Assembly: GCF_000308515.1 (NCBI RefSeq)
Contig: NZ_BAFV01000018.1
Span: forward strand, 179,846 to 243,845
DNA length: 64,000 bases
Direction of reading: 5' to 3'
DNA from: Nocardia carnea NBRC 14403
GTDB lineage: Bacteria > Actinomycetota > Actinomycetes > Mycobacteriales > Mycobacteriaceae
Shown: positions 18,712 through 27,198 of the stretch, piece after piece
Numbering within the stretch: position 1 is the first letter of the stretch
Layout of the letters: every line of letters begins with the position of its first letter
Made by a program: the position numbers and the translations under genes
Notes under the pieces: model-generated
What the model saw: the letters and a program-made list of their open reading frames with translations, nothing else
Databases searched by the model: none
What the model was told of the DNA's origin: nothing

Positions 18712-18748
18712 CGAAAGGCCCGGAGTGTCCGTCACTCCGGGCCTTTCG
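18712..18748. terminator. Bidirectional hairpin terminator after acpS
   Basis: CGAAAGGCCCGGAGTG and its exact reverse complement surround TCCGT, a 16-bp perfect stem. It lies between the convergent acpS (+) and TetR (-) genes. Confidence 0.88.
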
Positions 18749-18814
18749 TGTCGGCGGTCGACCGCTGGAGAGCGCCGGTCCGCGGGCGGGCCGAATACGT
18801 CGAGTGCGGGTGAT

Positions 18815-19495
18815 TCAGCCCTGACTGGCGGTGCGGGATTCTTTCTCCGCGACCAAAAGATAGGCGACCATCAGCCGTTTGAGTTCGGCGACCGCGTCGG
18901 CATGGCTCTGTTCGTCCTGTACCGAGAAATTCATCATCGAATACACCACGTGCACCAGCACCTCGGCCATCATGGTGCGCCGGGCGCGGGGAGTGCGCGG
19001 GGTGAGCGGCCGCAGCATCTGCGAGACGACCTCGGCGAATTCCTTTTCGTGGATGGCGCCGGTGGCCCGGGTGGACGGGGTGGACTGCATGGCCAGCCAC
19101 ACCTCGCGGCGGGACGGGTCGGTCATCCACAGGCTCGCCAGATGATCGACGAACTGGTTCATATGCCGCAACCAGTCCAGCGACGGGATCTCGCCGTGGA
19201 AATCGGCCAGTTCCTGCGATACCGCGACCAGGTCCTGCCGGTTCAGTTCGCAGACGATGACGTACTTGTTGGCGAAGAACTGGTACAGCGTTCCGATCGG
19301 CACTTCGGCCCGGGCGGCGACCTCTTCACAGGTGAACGATTCGAAACCCACCTCGACCAGAAGTTCCCGGGATGACTGCAGCAGCGCGTCGAACTTCCGC
19401 TTACTGCGCTCCTGGGTCGGACGCCGCCGCGGCATGAGTTCCTGCGGATCGTCCTGCAGTTCCAATTCCAGCGCAGGGTCCGGACGCCGTTTCAC
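18815..19495 (-). CDS. TetR-family transcriptional regulator
   Basis: 226 residues from the GTG at 19495, which has GGAGG five bases upstream; the frame stays open to 19588. The helix-turn-helix is FDALLQSSRELLVEVGFESF, then TCEEVAARAEVPIGTLYQFF. An acidic N-terminal extension of about 30 residues (ALELELQDDPQELMPRRRP) precedes it. The C-terminal half is helical and suits a ligand domain. The promoter region (19505-19520) contains the self-complementary CGTACGTACG, which could be an autoregulatory site. The neighbouring exporter genes (19664-21417) are on the same strand upstream of this gene, with a 168-bp gap. Although close to fas, it does not resemble my memory of FasR. Its target is unknown. 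Confidence 0.85.
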   Translation of the reverse strand: MKRRPDPALELELQDDPQELMPRRRPTQERSKRKFDALLQSSRELLVEVGFESFTCEEVAARAEVPIGTLYQFFANKYVIVCELNRQDLVAVSQELADFHGEIPSLDWLRHMNQFVDHLASLWMTDPSRREVWLAMQSTPSTRATGAIHEKEFAEVVSQMLRPLTPRTPRARRTMMAEVLVHVVYSMMNFSVQDEQSHADAVAELKRLMVAYLLVAEKESRTASQG

Positions 19496-19663
19496 TGTGG
19501 CCTCCGTACGTACGTTCACATGTCCCAGGCTAGCGGTAGGTCGAAGGTGGTGGTGGGAGAGTACGGAATGTGACGGCGAGTCTGTCATGTCTCACCACCG
19601 GCACACCACCGATCCGGGGCCCGCAACACGCCTCGCGGGCGCCGGATCGGCCGGGAGTCCGGC

Positions 19664-20431
19664 TCAGTTGCGGGTCTTGCGGTGGAAGAGAACCAGGGCG
19701 ATGCCGTAGCACACCACGGCGATGGAGCCCCACCAGACGACCGCGAGTACCGCGCTGTTGCCGATCGGGGTCCCGACGAGCAGGCCGCGCAGGGTTTCGA
19801 TGACCGGTGTCACCGGCTGGTGTTCGGCGAAACCGCGCAGCCAGTCCGGCATGGTCTCCGGCGGAACGAAGGCGCTGCTGACGTAGGGAATGAACATCGC
19901 GAAGATGGTGAATCCGTTGGCGGCCTCCGGACTACTGGCGAGCAACCCGAAGCACGCCGACATCCAGGAGAGCGCCACCACCACCAGTGCCAGGAGTGCC
20001 GCGGCGGCGAGCCAGCGCAGCGGATCGGCGGTCGGCCGGAAACCGATGGCCAGGGCGACGATCACCACCACCGCGGTGGCCAGGATATTGCGCAGCAGAC
20101 TTTCGGTGATGTGTCCGGTGAGGAACGACGAGCGGCTGATCGCCATGGTGCGGAAGCGGTCGACGATACCTTCGGCGATATCGACCGAAACACTGATCGC
20201 CGTGGTCGAGGCGCCGAAACAGGCGCACATCAGCACGATCCCGGGCACCACGTAATCGACGAAGGCGCCGCCGACATCCATCGCCCCGCCGAAGACGTAG
20301 ACGAACATGAGCAGGATCATGATCGGCAGCGCGAGGGTGCTGATCAGCGCGTCGGGACTGCGCATCGTATGACGGAGATTGCGGGCCGTCATTGTTGCCG
20401 CATCCTGTGCGGCGTGGGTGAGGGTGGTCAC
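19664..20431 (-). CDS. ABC-2 type exporter permease (DrrB-like)
   Basis: 255 residues with six hydrophobic segments. It opens with a short amphipathic leader (TARNLRHTMRSPDALISTLALPIMILLMF) characteristic of daunorubicin-type DrrB permeases and contains the family pattern EGIVDRFRTMAISRSSFLTGH after helix 2. The start is the GTG at 20431. It is 38 bp downstream of the ATPase gene and on the same strand, so the two form one exporter. DrrAB systems pump drugs or lipids out of the cell. The divergent TetR gene at 21626 is the probable repressor. The substrate is unknown. Confidence 0.88.
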   Translation of the reverse strand: MTTLTHAAQDAATMTARNLRHTMRSPDALISTLALPIMILLMFVYVFGGAMDVGGAFVDYVVPGIVLMCACFGASTTAISVSVDIAEGIVDRFRTMAISRSSFLTGHITESLLRNILATAVVVIVALAIGFRPTADPLRWLAAAALLALVVVALSWMSACFGLLASSPEAANGFTIFAMFIPYVSSAFVPPETMPDWLRGFAEHQPVTPVIETLRGLLVGTPIGNSAVLAVVWWGSIAVVCYGIALVLFHRKTRN

Positions 20432-20469
20432 GTCAGTGGCTTTCTGTGAGTGGGAAAGCGCGCGGGTCG

Positions 20470-21417
20470 CTATGCGGCCGGTACGGCTTCGGCGGGACGG
20501 CTGGTCAGTGCGAAGAAGACATCGTCGAGATCCGGGGTGTGCACGCTGAGCCGTTCGACGGTGATATCGAGTGCGGCGAACTCGTCCAGCAGATGTTTGA
20601 GATGGGTGACCTGCCCGTCGGACGGGACCTGCAGGGTGAGTTCGTCCGGATCGGTTTCCGGGAAACCGGTCACGCGCGCCGCGGCGGCCAGGTTCGCGCG
20701 GTCGGCGAAGCGGAAGACGATATGGCCGCCGGGGGTGAGTTGTTTGAGTTCGGCCGGGGTTCCGTCCGCGACGATGCGGCCGTCGTACAGGACCGCGATC
20801 CGGTCGGCCAGTTGATCGGCTTCCTCCAGGTACTGGGTGGTGAGGAAAACCGTCACGCCGTCGTCGACCAGTTCCCGGATGACCTGCCAGAGTTCGCGGC
20901 GGCTACGCGGGTCCAGCCCCGTGGTGGGTTCGTCGAGGAAGACCACCTCCGGGCGCCCCATCAGGCTCATGGCGAGGTCGAGGCGGCGGCGCATACCGCC
21001 GGAGTAGGTGCTCGCGGGCCGTCCGGCGGCTGCCACGAGATCGAAGCGTTCCACGAGCTCGGTGGTGCGCCGGCGGACTTCCGACCGGCTCAGATGCAGT
21101 AGCCGGCCGACCATGTGCAGGTTCTCGGTGCCGGTGAGCACTTTGTCCAGTGCGGCGTACTGGCCGGTGACGCCGATGGCGGCTCGGACTCGGTCCGGTT
21201 CGTGCGCTACGTCGTATCCGGCGACCCGGGCGGTTCCGTCGTCCGGACCGGTCAGGGTCGCCAGGATGCGCACCATCGTGGTTTTCCCGGCGCCGTTGGG
21301 GCCGAGGAGGGAGAACACCGTTCCGGGCGCGATATCGAGGTCGATACCGGCGAGGACCCGGTGGTCGCCGAAGGATTTGCCGAGGCCGGCGAGGGAAATG
21401 GCAGGTGGGGCGGTCAT
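20470..21417 (-). CDS. ABC exporter ATP-binding protein (DrrA-like)
   Basis: 315 residues. Walker A is GPNGAGKTT, the signature is YSGGMRRRLDLAMSL, Walker B is VVFLDEPTTGLD and the switch region is TTQYLEEADQLADRI. The C-terminal domain (GHIVFRFADRANLAAAARV and after) is the DrrA-type regulatory extension. The ATG at 21417 follows a GGAGCCC site; the frame is open upstream to 21870 but nothing there looks coding. It pairs with the permease at 19664-20431. Its promoter overlaps a cluster of AACTGT half-sites shared with the divergent TetR gene. Confidence 0.92.
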   Translation of the reverse strand: MTAPPAISLAGLGKSFGDHRVLAGIDLDIAPGTVFSLLGPNGAGKTTMVRILATLTGPDDGTARVAGYDVAHEPDRVRAAIGVTGQYAALDKVLTGTENLHMVGRLLHLSRSEVRRRTTELVERFDLVAAAGRPASTYSGGMRRRLDLAMSLMGRPEVVFLDEPTTGLDPRSRRELWQVIRELVDDGVTVFLTTQYLEEADQLADRIAVLYDGRIVADGTPAELKQLTPGGHIVFRFADRANLAAAARVTGFPETDPDELTLQVPSDGQVTHLKHLLDEFAALDITVERLSVHTPDLDDVFFALTSRPAEAVPAA

Positions 21418-21435
21418 AGTGGGCTCCGTTCGTAG

Positions 21436-21493
21436 AACTGTATGCCGGATAAACTGTATATGGCATATATTCTGATTAGAGAGTACACAGTTT
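21436..21493. promoter_or_regulatory. Operator cluster between exporter and TetR genes
   Basis: AACTGTAT occurs at 21436-21443 and again at 21452-21459. TATATG-G-CATATA, a perfect palindrome, is at 21457-21469. ACAGTTT, the complement of the half-site, is at 21487-21493. This A+T-rich island begins about 20 bases upstream of the ATPase-gene start codon and probably contains its promoter. Confidence 0.65.
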
Positions 21494-21625
21494 GAAGCGG
21501 GGCGCAAGGACGGCGGGGAACGCGGTGGTAGGAAGGGGAGGGCGCCAGAGGGCCGGCCGCTGTCCGGCCGGCCTGCCGACCACCGCGAACCCGGTCGCGG
21601 AAACCGACGGAAGGAATCCAGATCG

Positions 21626-22408
21626 ATGCCGAGCGCAGCGGACAATGGACCGGCCACGGCCGTCCCCGAAGGGACAGCGGCCGCGGCGGATACCGAACGG
21701 CCGCTCCCGAAATCGATCGAGCTCATGTGGGGCCTGGCGCCGGCCGGAACTCGGGGGCCCCGTCGCGGGCTGAGCCTGGAGCAGATCGTGGACGCCGCGA
21801 TCGAACTCGCCGACGAGGAGGGGTTCGCCGCACTGTCGATGAACAAGGTCGCCGAGCGCCTCGGGTTCACCGCGATGTCGCTGTACCGCTATGTCGACAG
21901 CAAAGCCACCCTGGTGGAGATTGCACTGGACCGGGTGCTGGGGACACCTCCGGAGACTGCGCCCGGCACCCCGTGGCGGGCGGTGCTACACGAATGGGCG
22001 TGGGCGGAGTACCGGCTGATCGCCAAGCATGCGGGCTGGCTCAGTGTGCGGATGACGGCACCGCCGCTGGGACCGAACAACATGGCATGGCTGGAGGCGG
22101 GCCTGTCGGCGCTCGGGCAGACGCGGGTGCCGGAACCGATCAAATTGCAGCTGGTGGTGAACCTGACGCTGTTTGTGATCGGCCGGGCCCGTTTGGTCGC
22201 CGAAATCGACCCGGGTAACCCGGAATCCGAGGGTGATTGGGACATTCTCGAACGCGTGATCGACCCCGAACGTTTCCCCGCCGTCACGGCCGTCGTGCGA
22301 GCTCAGGCATTCGAACAGGACGGAGAAAACTGGGAGGATCTGTTCTTCGAACGCAGTCTGGAGCTGCTGCTCGACGGCTACGAGCGCCTGGTCGAGTCCT
22401 ACGACTGA
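21626..22408 (+). CDS. TetR-family regulator with TetR_C_1-like ligand domain
   Basis: 260 residues. After about 45 N-terminal residues comes RRGLSLEQIVDAAIELADEE, GFAALSMNKVAERLGF and TAMSLYRYVDSKATLVEIAL, the DNA-binding domain of the class that includes TetR itself. The C-terminal half (WRAVLHEWAWAEYRLIAKHAGW and on) fits the TetR_C_1 fold. It is divergent from the DrrAB-like exporter with a palindromic A+T-rich region between them, so a drug-responsive repressor of that exporter is likely. An AAGGA site lies about ten bases before the ATG. The upstream part of the 208-bp gap holds the operator cluster. Confidence 0.88.
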   Translation: MPSAADNGPATAVPEGTAAAADTERPLPKSIELMWGLAPAGTRGPRRGLSLEQIVDAAIELADEEGFAALSMNKVAERLGFTAMSLYRYVDSKATLVEIALDRVLGTPPETAPGTPWRAVLHEWAWAEYRLIAKHAGWLSVRMTAPPLGPNNMAWLEAGLSALGQTRVPEPIKLQLVVNLTLFVIGRARLVAEIDPGNPESEGDWDILERVIDPERFPAVTAVVRAQAFEQDGENWEDLFFERSLELLLDGYERLVESYD

Positions 22409-22607
22409 TCGCCCGGGAACACGTCCCCGCCGGATCGCCCTCATCGATGAACCGAAAGCAAGCGCGATCCGGTCCGGGCTGGGCACCGGTTTCGCGGCGT
22501 CCTGGATGCGGCAGCCTCCGGCGGGTTCGATCGAACGCACGGTCGTCGCAAGGTCGGTGCTGCCCGATGCGGACCCGGCCGTGACGGGTCGGCGGCGGGC
22601 GCTCACT

Positions 22608-22630
22608 GCCGGCGCCGGATGGGCGCCGGC
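22608..22630. terminator. 9-bp perfect hairpin between convergent genes
   Basis: GCCGGCGCC and its complement flank GGATG. It lies between the TetR gene (+, ends 22408) and bcp (-, ends 22653) and is a likely two-way terminator. Confidence 0.6.
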
Positions 22631-22652
22631 GGATGCTGCGCCGTGTCCGCGG

Positions 22653-23126
22653 CTACACCGAAAGGTCGCGGCGTAGTTTGGCGACGTGGCCCGTGGCACG
22701 CACGTTGTACTGGGCGACTTCGATTCTGCCTTCGGCGTCGACGAGGAAGGTCGACCGGATGACGCCGGTCACCTTCTTGCCGTACATGGTCTTCTCGCCG
22801 AACGCGCCCCATTCGGTGAGGACCTTGCGTTCGGGATCGGACAGCAGCGGAAAGTTGAGCCGTTCGGCATCCCGGAATTTGGCGAGTTTGGCCGGTTTGT
22901 CGGGGGAGATCCCGATCACCGCCAGGCCTGCTTCGTTCAATTCACCGAGATTGTCCCGGAAATCGCACGCCTGCTTGGTGCAGCCGGGCGTGCTCGCAGC
23001 GGGGTAGAAATACACCACGACTTTGCGGCCGCGGTAATCGGCCAGCGATACCTCGTTGCCGTCCGCGTCGAGAAGAGTGAAATCGGGTGCCGGATCGCCC
23101 GGGGAGAGTCGATGGTTTTCGGTCAC
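22653..23126 (-). CDS. bcp: Thioredoxin-dependent thiol peroxidase (Bcp/PrxQ peroxiredoxin)
   Basis: 157 residues from the GTG at 23126. The AhpC/TSA fold is clear: GDPAPDFTLLDADG, VVVYFYPAASTPGC with peroxidatic Cys49, and resolving Cys54 five residues later, the atypical 2-Cys PrxQ spacing. VIGISPDKPAKLAKF and FPLLSDPERKV follow. It reduces hydrogen peroxide and lipid hydroperoxides in the cytosol using thioredoxin. It is divergent from the DUF3618 gene at 23313. Confidence 0.93.
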   Translation of the reverse strand: MTENHRLSPGDPAPDFTLLDADGNEVSLADYRGRKVVVYFYPAASTPGCTKQACDFRDNLGELNEAGLAVIGISPDKPAKLAKFRDAERLNFPLLSDPERKVLTEWGAFGEKTMYGKKVTGVIRSTFLVDAEGRIEVAQYNVRATGHVAKLRRDLSV

Positions 23127-23312
23127 ACTCGCACCGTAACCGAACCCTGTGACTCGCGGACCCGGACTCGGTGGGCGTCGAGCGGACAGCGGTCGCGGTG
23201 ACCCCGGATACACTCGTGCGCGAACCCTGGCGCGCCGCGGTGACAAACCGCGACCCAGGGGTGATCATCGGCCGCCGGTGGACGCGGCAGACCAGGTACA
23301 GGAGGCGTGAAG

Positions 23313-23534
23313 GTGGCAAAGGAAACCGAGCGGATCGAACAGGAGATCGAGGCCGCGCGGGAGCGGTTGGCCGGCACCCTGGACGAGATCGCGGTGCGGG
23401 CCGATCCGCAGCGGATCGCCGAGGGCACCAAACAGCTGGCGCTGGCCAAGATGAGCGAGCCCAAGGTGAAGTACAGCCTGATCGGTGCGGGCGTGCTGCT
23501 CGCGGGTGCGGTGCTGTTCAAGATCCTGCGCTGA
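23313..23534 (+). CDS. DUF3618 family small membrane protein
   Basis: 73 residues. A charged helical N-terminus (AKETERIEQEIEAARERLAG, then TLDEIAVRADPQRIAEG) is followed by one C-terminal transmembrane helix (YSLIGAGVLLAGAVLFKIL). This matches DUF3618, a family common in actinobacteria and of unknown function. AGGAGG at 23300-23305 favours the GTG at 23313 (seven-base spacing) over the GTG at 23307. It is divergent from bcp; the strong hairpin at 23549-23584 ends it. Confidence 0.85.
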   Translation: MAKETERIEQEIEAARERLAGTLDEIAVRADPQRIAEGTKQLALAKMSEPKVKYSLIGAGVLLAGAVLFKILR

Positions 23535-23548
23535 ACACCGCAGACGAC

Positions 23549-23584
23549 AACGCCCGGTGACGGAAAACTCCGTCACCGGGCGTT
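23549..23584. terminator. 16-bp perfect hairpin terminator
   Basis: AACGCCCGGTGACGGA and its complement flank AAAC, ending in GTT followed by TG. It serves the convergent DUF3618 (+) and excalibur (-) genes. Confidence 0.88.
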
Positions 23585-23603
23585 TGTGCGCAGTGGGATC
23601 GAA

Positions 23604-23909
23604 TCAGACGGTGGGGCAAGCGAACCCGTCGCCGTCCGGATCCAGGTGCGGGGCGAACCCGGGCTCACCGCGGAAGATCGGCGCCCGACCCGCGGCGCGC
23701 GCTTCGTCACAGTTCTTGAAGGCGCCACCGGCGGAACCGGTCTGCGCCAGCTGCGCCGAACCGGTGGCACCGAGCAGGGCGTCCACCGTAGAGGAGCCGG
23801 TGCCCGCCAACGGAGGGAGGGCCTGTGCGGAACCGGCGCCCACAACGGGAGCGGCCAGGAGAGTCAGCCCCGCGGCGGCGGCGCTGACATAGAGCTGGCG
23901 TACGTTCAT
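23604..23909 (-). CDS. Secreted excalibur calcium-binding domain protein
   Basis: 101 residues from the ATG at 23909, preceded by GAGGAA. The N-terminal signal peptide (MNVRQLYVSAAAAGLTLLA, AAPVVGAGSAQA) has a probable AQA cleavage site. The C-terminal 38 residues form an excalibur domain: FKNCDEARAAGRAPI through DPDGDGFAC, the calcium loop with two flanking cysteines. Excalibur proteins are exported and often associated with the wall; their function is mostly unknown. It converges with DUF3618 and is divergent from the acyltransferase gene at 24230. Confidence 0.87.
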   Translation of the reverse strand: MNVRQLYVSAAAAGLTLLAAPVVGAGSAQALPPLAGTGSSTVDALLGATGSAQLAQTGSAGGAFKNCDEARAAGRAPIFRGEPGFAPHLDPDGDGFACPTV

Positions 23910-24229
23910 GAATTCCTCTATGTCTGCTGGGGGGGGTGGATCATGCGTCCGAACGGAGAACGCGCGGCTACCACTGTTGTGAGGCCCGCCTCGATTGTCA
24001 ACTCGTATGGCCTGGATAAGACATGGAGAAATCGCGGCCGGGGCTGGGTACTCCCCGGTTGCCGCGACGAGGTGCGCCGCGGTCGCGAAGCCCGCCCGAA
24101 CAGCGGCGGAATTCGCTGGAGACCACACATTGTGATAGGGATGCATGCTATGTCCGAGGCTCGCTCTTCGCTGCTGTCAATCGATCCCCACAGGGCCCGG
24201 CGGATAAGTCGATAGGTCGGAGAGAGCAG

Positions 24230-26350
24230 TTGTTGCGAATCAAAGACCGTGACGCAGCCGAGCCATCTCCGGCAGCGCAGCCCGGTACCCCCGCCCGTTC
24301 GGCCGATTACCGGCTCGACCTCGATGGTCTCCGCGGTATCGCGATCGCCCTGGTAGTCGCCTTCCACGTCTGGTACGGCAAGGTTTCCGGCGGCGTCGAT
24401 ATCTTCCTGGTCCTGTCCGGGTTCTTCTTCACCGGAATGTTGCTGCGGCGGGTGGAACGCACCGGCGTGGTCGACGCGCGGCAGGTCGCCACGCGTACGG
24501 CACGGCGGCTGCTGCCCGCCCTCATGGTCGTGCTCGCCGCGGTGGGCGTCGCCACCATTGCGACCAAGCCGTACTCGACCTGGGGCGATATGTCGGGGCA
24601 GACGATGGCCTCGGCCCTCTACTACCAGAATTGGTACCTCGCGCAGGCTGCGGAGAGTTATCTGGCCGCCGATCCCTCGGTGAGTCCGCTGCAGCATCTG
24701 TGGTCGATGGCGGTCCAGGGACAGTTCTATGTGGCCATTGTTGTGCTGCTGGGACTGGTCGCGTGGGTGTGCCGGCGCTTCGGCTCGCCGGGTGCGGTGC
24801 GGCCCGCGATCGTGGCGCTGTCTGTGCTGCTGGGTGCCGCCTCGTTCGTCTACGCCACCGTCTGGATGACGGTGTCGCAGGAGTGGACCTATTACGACAG
24901 CGCCGCCCGCGCCTGGGAGTTGCTGACCGGCGCCCTGCTGGCCGCGGCGCTACCGTGGCTGCGGCTCGGGGCCGGCCGGATCGGGCGGTCCCTGGCGGCC
25001 TTGCTCGCGGTCGGTGGCCTCGTCGCCGTGCTGGTTTGCGGTCTGCTGTTCGACGGCGCCCGCCAGTTCCCGGGGCCGGCCGCATTGTTCCCGGTCGGCG
25101 CCGCGGTCGCGTTGATCATCGCCGGGATCCGCACGGAGAGCGGGCAGCAGCCGATCGTCAACCGGCTGCTCGCGACCCGGCCGATGGTCGAACTCGGCGC
25201 CATCGCGTATTCCCTGTATCTGTGGCACTGGCCACTGCTCATCTACTACCTGGTGCAGGCCGGGAAACCGCATGCGGGACTAGACGGCGGGCTGCTGGTC
25301 ATCGGGGCCTCGCTGATTCTCGCCGTGATCACCAACAAGTTCATCGAGGAACCACTACGAGTGCGTTCGGGCGCAACTGTGACGACCCCGGTCTGGCGGC
25401 GCCGTGTCCCCGGTGTCGCAGTGAGCCTGGTCGGGGTGTTGGTCCTGGGCGCTTGCGTTTCCTGGCAGGTAGTGGTCGCCCGGACTCCTTCCCAGCCGGT
25501 CGAGGCGCTACCGGTGAACGAATATCCGGGTGCCGAGGCATTGTTCGCCGGTGCCGAGGTGCCGGTGGCGAAGCTGCGGCCCTCGATCCTGGAGGCCTCC
25601 AACGACCTCCCGGCACCCACCCGCGACGGCTGTATCTCCGACTGGTTCAACAAAGAAGTGACGACCTGCACCTACGGGGATCCCAACGGTTCACGCACCA
25701 TCGCCATGGTCGGAAATTCCCATGCCGAGCATTGGATGCCCGCCATGGACGCACTGGCGAAAGTCCACGACATCAAAGTGGTCGTGTACCTGAAGATGGG
25801 CTGTTCGCTCAATATCCGCGACGACGCCCAATACCGAGGTCTGGATATCTCCGATTGCCGTGATTGGTCCCGCGCGGTGGTCGACATCCTGGCCGCCGAT
25901 CCGCCGGACTGGGTCTTCACCACTGCCACGGCCCCGATCTGGCCCAGCGGAGGCGACGCGGTACCTGCCGAATACCTCGATGTGTGGGCGGCGCTGGCCG
26001 AACGCAACCTGAACGTGCTCGCCATCCGTGACACGCCCTGGCTGCGCAGCCCGACCGGAGTGCGCTACAGCGCCGTGGACTGCCTGGCCGCCGGTGGGGA
26101 CAGCGCGACCTGCGGTATGTCGCGTACGGCGGCGCTGGCACCGGTGAATCCCGCCCTGATCCATGCGGCGGCGTTCCCGAATATGCGCCTGCTGGATCTC
26201 ACCGATTCGGTATGCGGACCGGAGATCTGCCGGGTGGTCGAAGGCAACGTGCTGGTGTACCACGACGAACACCATCTCAGCGCCAGCTATGCACGCACCC
26301 TCGCCCCGGAACTGGAACGGCAGATAGGTATCGCCACCGGCTGGTGGTGA
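24230..26350 (+). CDS. Acyltransferase-3 / SGNH O-acyltransferase (OafA-like)
   Basis: About 706 residues. The N-terminal half is an acyltransferase-3 domain with around ten helices, starting YRLDLDGLRGIAIALVVAFH (catalytic-type histidine) and including VDIFLVLSGFFFTGMLLRRV and LYYQNWYLAQAAESY. The C-terminal third is an extracytoplasmic SGNH hydrolase-like domain: MVGNSHAEHW carries the serine, and YHDEHHLS the Asp-x-x-His. Such fusions O-acetylate or O-acylate cell-surface sugars. A conserved Cys pair (GCISDWFNKEVTTC) precedes the SGNH domain. The start is uncertain: TTG at 24230 or 24233, after GGAGAGAG, fits best. The frame is open upstream to 24023 without good coding character. Confidence 0.85.
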   Translation: MLRIKDRDAAEPSPAAQPGTPARSADYRLDLDGLRGIAIALVVAFHVWYGKVSGGVDIFLVLSGFFFTGMLLRRVERTGVVDARQVATRTARRLLPALMVVLAAVGVATIATKPYSTWGDMSGQTMASALYYQNWYLAQAAESYLAADPSVSPLQHLWSMAVQGQFYVAIVVLLGLVAWVCRRFGSPGAVRPAIVALSVLLGAASFVYATVWMTVSQEWTYYDSAARAWELLTGALLAAALPWLRLGAGRIGRSLAALLAVGGLVAVLVCGLLFDGARQFPGPAALFPVGAAVALIIAGIRTESGQQPIVNRLLATRPMVELGAIAYSLYLWHWPLLIYYLVQAGKPHAGLDGGLLVIGASLILAVITNKFIEEPLRVRSGATVTTPVWRRRVPGVAVSLVGVLVLGACVSWQVVVARTPSQPVEALPVNEYPGAEALFAGAEVPVAKLRPSILEASNDLPAPTRDGCISDWFNKEVTTCTYGDPNGSRTIAMVGNSHAEHWMPAMDALAKVHDIKVVVYLKMGCSLNIRDDAQYRGLDISDCRDWSRAVVDILAADPPDWVFTTATAPIWPSGGDAVPAEYLDVWAALAERNLNVLAIRDTPWLRSPTGVRYSAVDCLAAGGDSATCGMSRTAALAPVNPALIHAAAFPNMRLLDLTDSVCGPEICRVVEGNVLVYHDEHHLSASYARTLAPELERQIGIATGWW

Positions 26351-26446
26351 GGTGCGCTCACCGGCTGGGGTAGATACATCCACCGGCTGGGCGTGAGGTG
26401 CGCCGGCCGGCTGGTGTGCGGGACATCCACGAACCGGTGGTGAGCA
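26336..26446. repeat. Decayed short tandem repeats at the end of the acyltransferase gene
   Basis: ACCGGCTGG recurs at 26336, 26360, 26382 and (partly) 26407, with GTGAGGTGCG or ACATCCAC between copies, and ACCGGTGGTGAG at 26433. The first copy encodes the last residues of the acyltransferase. This looks like decayed tandem duplication between convergent genes. Confidence 0.5.
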
Positions 26447-26470
26447 ACAGACAAGCCCCCGATAAGCCCC

Positions 26471-26782
26471 TCACCACGGGGTTATCGGCGGCTTCACCCA
26501 CAGGAGCTTCTCCTCACGGTGGGGTCGTCGCGCGGCCGGGTGGTCGGGGTTACGTTCGGCCCAGGCCGCCTTCTCGTCCAGGAGCCCGGCCACCGACCGC
26601 CAGGTCTCCGCGGTGCTGGGCGGGTTGACCCCCGCCGCGCGCGCCAGCTTGCGCCGCACCGGGTCGGGCAGTTCGAGTAGTTCGGAACCGGTGATCGCCC
26701 GGTCCCACAGATATCCGGCCAGCTGCCGCGATTTGGCGGCCCGGCCGGCCTCCGCGGCCGGAGAATGCGCGTAATCGGCCAT
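26471..26782 (-). CDS. Unrecognised small soluble protein
   Basis: 103 residues from the ATG at 26782 (MADYAHSPAAEAGR); the frame continues to 26812 but that part overlaps repeats. It is rich in Ala, Arg, Leu and Trp, probably all helical (KSRQLAGYLWDRAITG, PDPVRRKLARAAGV, TWRSVAGLLDEKAAWAERN), with no membrane segment or signal peptide. The repeated tryptophans and basic charge could suit nucleic-acid or protein binding, but I recognise no family. It stands alone; its upstream region holds three iterated palindromes (26809-26868). It converges with the acyltransferase gene. Confidence 0.65.
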   Translation of the reverse strand: MADYAHSPAAEAGRAAKSRQLAGYLWDRAITGSELLELPDPVRRKLARAAGVNPPSTAETWRSVAGLLDEKAAWAERNPDHPAARRPHREEKLLWVKPPITPW

Positions 26783-26808
26783 ACACAAGTGTAAGTGGGC
26801 TTCGGAGA

Positions 26809-26868
26809 GCACTGCGCAGTGCCGCGTTGGACAGCGCTGCGCGGTGCCTGGACAGCACTGCGCGGTGC
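26809..26868. repeat. Three iterated 14-bp palindromes upstream of the small gene
   Basis: GCACTGCGCAGTGC (perfect, 26809-26822), GCGCTGCGCGGTGC (26834-26847) and GCACTGCGCGGTGC (26855-26868) are separated by 11 and 7 bases, the last two preceded by GGACA. They start 27 bp upstream of the start codon at 26782, so an operator array is possible. Equally they could belong to the repeat zone 26783-27320, which holds no gene. Confidence 0.55.
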
Positions 26869-27008
26869 CGCGTTTTCACACGACACCGCGCACCCACGCC
26901 ATTGTGGGGTTCCCCCTGGCCACGCTCGCGGACAGTGGTACGCGCCGTTGCGTCCACGATGTGCCCACACCGATGACCAAGCTGTAGTTGTGCCCCCCGC
27001 GACCGCCC

Positions 27009-27198
27009 GTCGTAACCAACGGTGGTCCCGCGTTCAACAGGCTCTCGCCGAACCCCAACGCAACCAACGGCGGCACCTAGTTCAACAAGGCCCCTCCCCG
27101 AACCCCGACGCAACCGCGGTGGTGCCGAGTCCAGCAAGGCCCTTCCCCGAAACCCCGACGCAACCAACGGTGCTGCCGAGTTCAGCGAGGCCCTGAGA
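27009..27198. repeat. About 50-bp tandem repeat, four diverged copies (VNTR/MIRU-like)
   Basis: CGYAACCNNCGGTG-type blocks begin at 27009, 27059, 27109 and 27160, each followed by a variant of TTCARCAAGGCCCCT and CCCCGAACCCC. The period is 50-51 bp. The fourth copy runs straight into the hairpin element at 27199, so the array looks like repeated duplication of that element's 5' flank. Confidence 0.75.

Noticed and set aside
18815..19495. Calling this TetR gene fasR because it lies close to fas
   Set aside because: The sequence does not match my memory of FasR, and in mycobacteria fasR is not next to fas.
27009..27198. CRISPR array
   Set aside because: The roughly 50-bp units are contiguous and diverged, with no alternation of identical repeats and unique spacers, and no cas genes are present.
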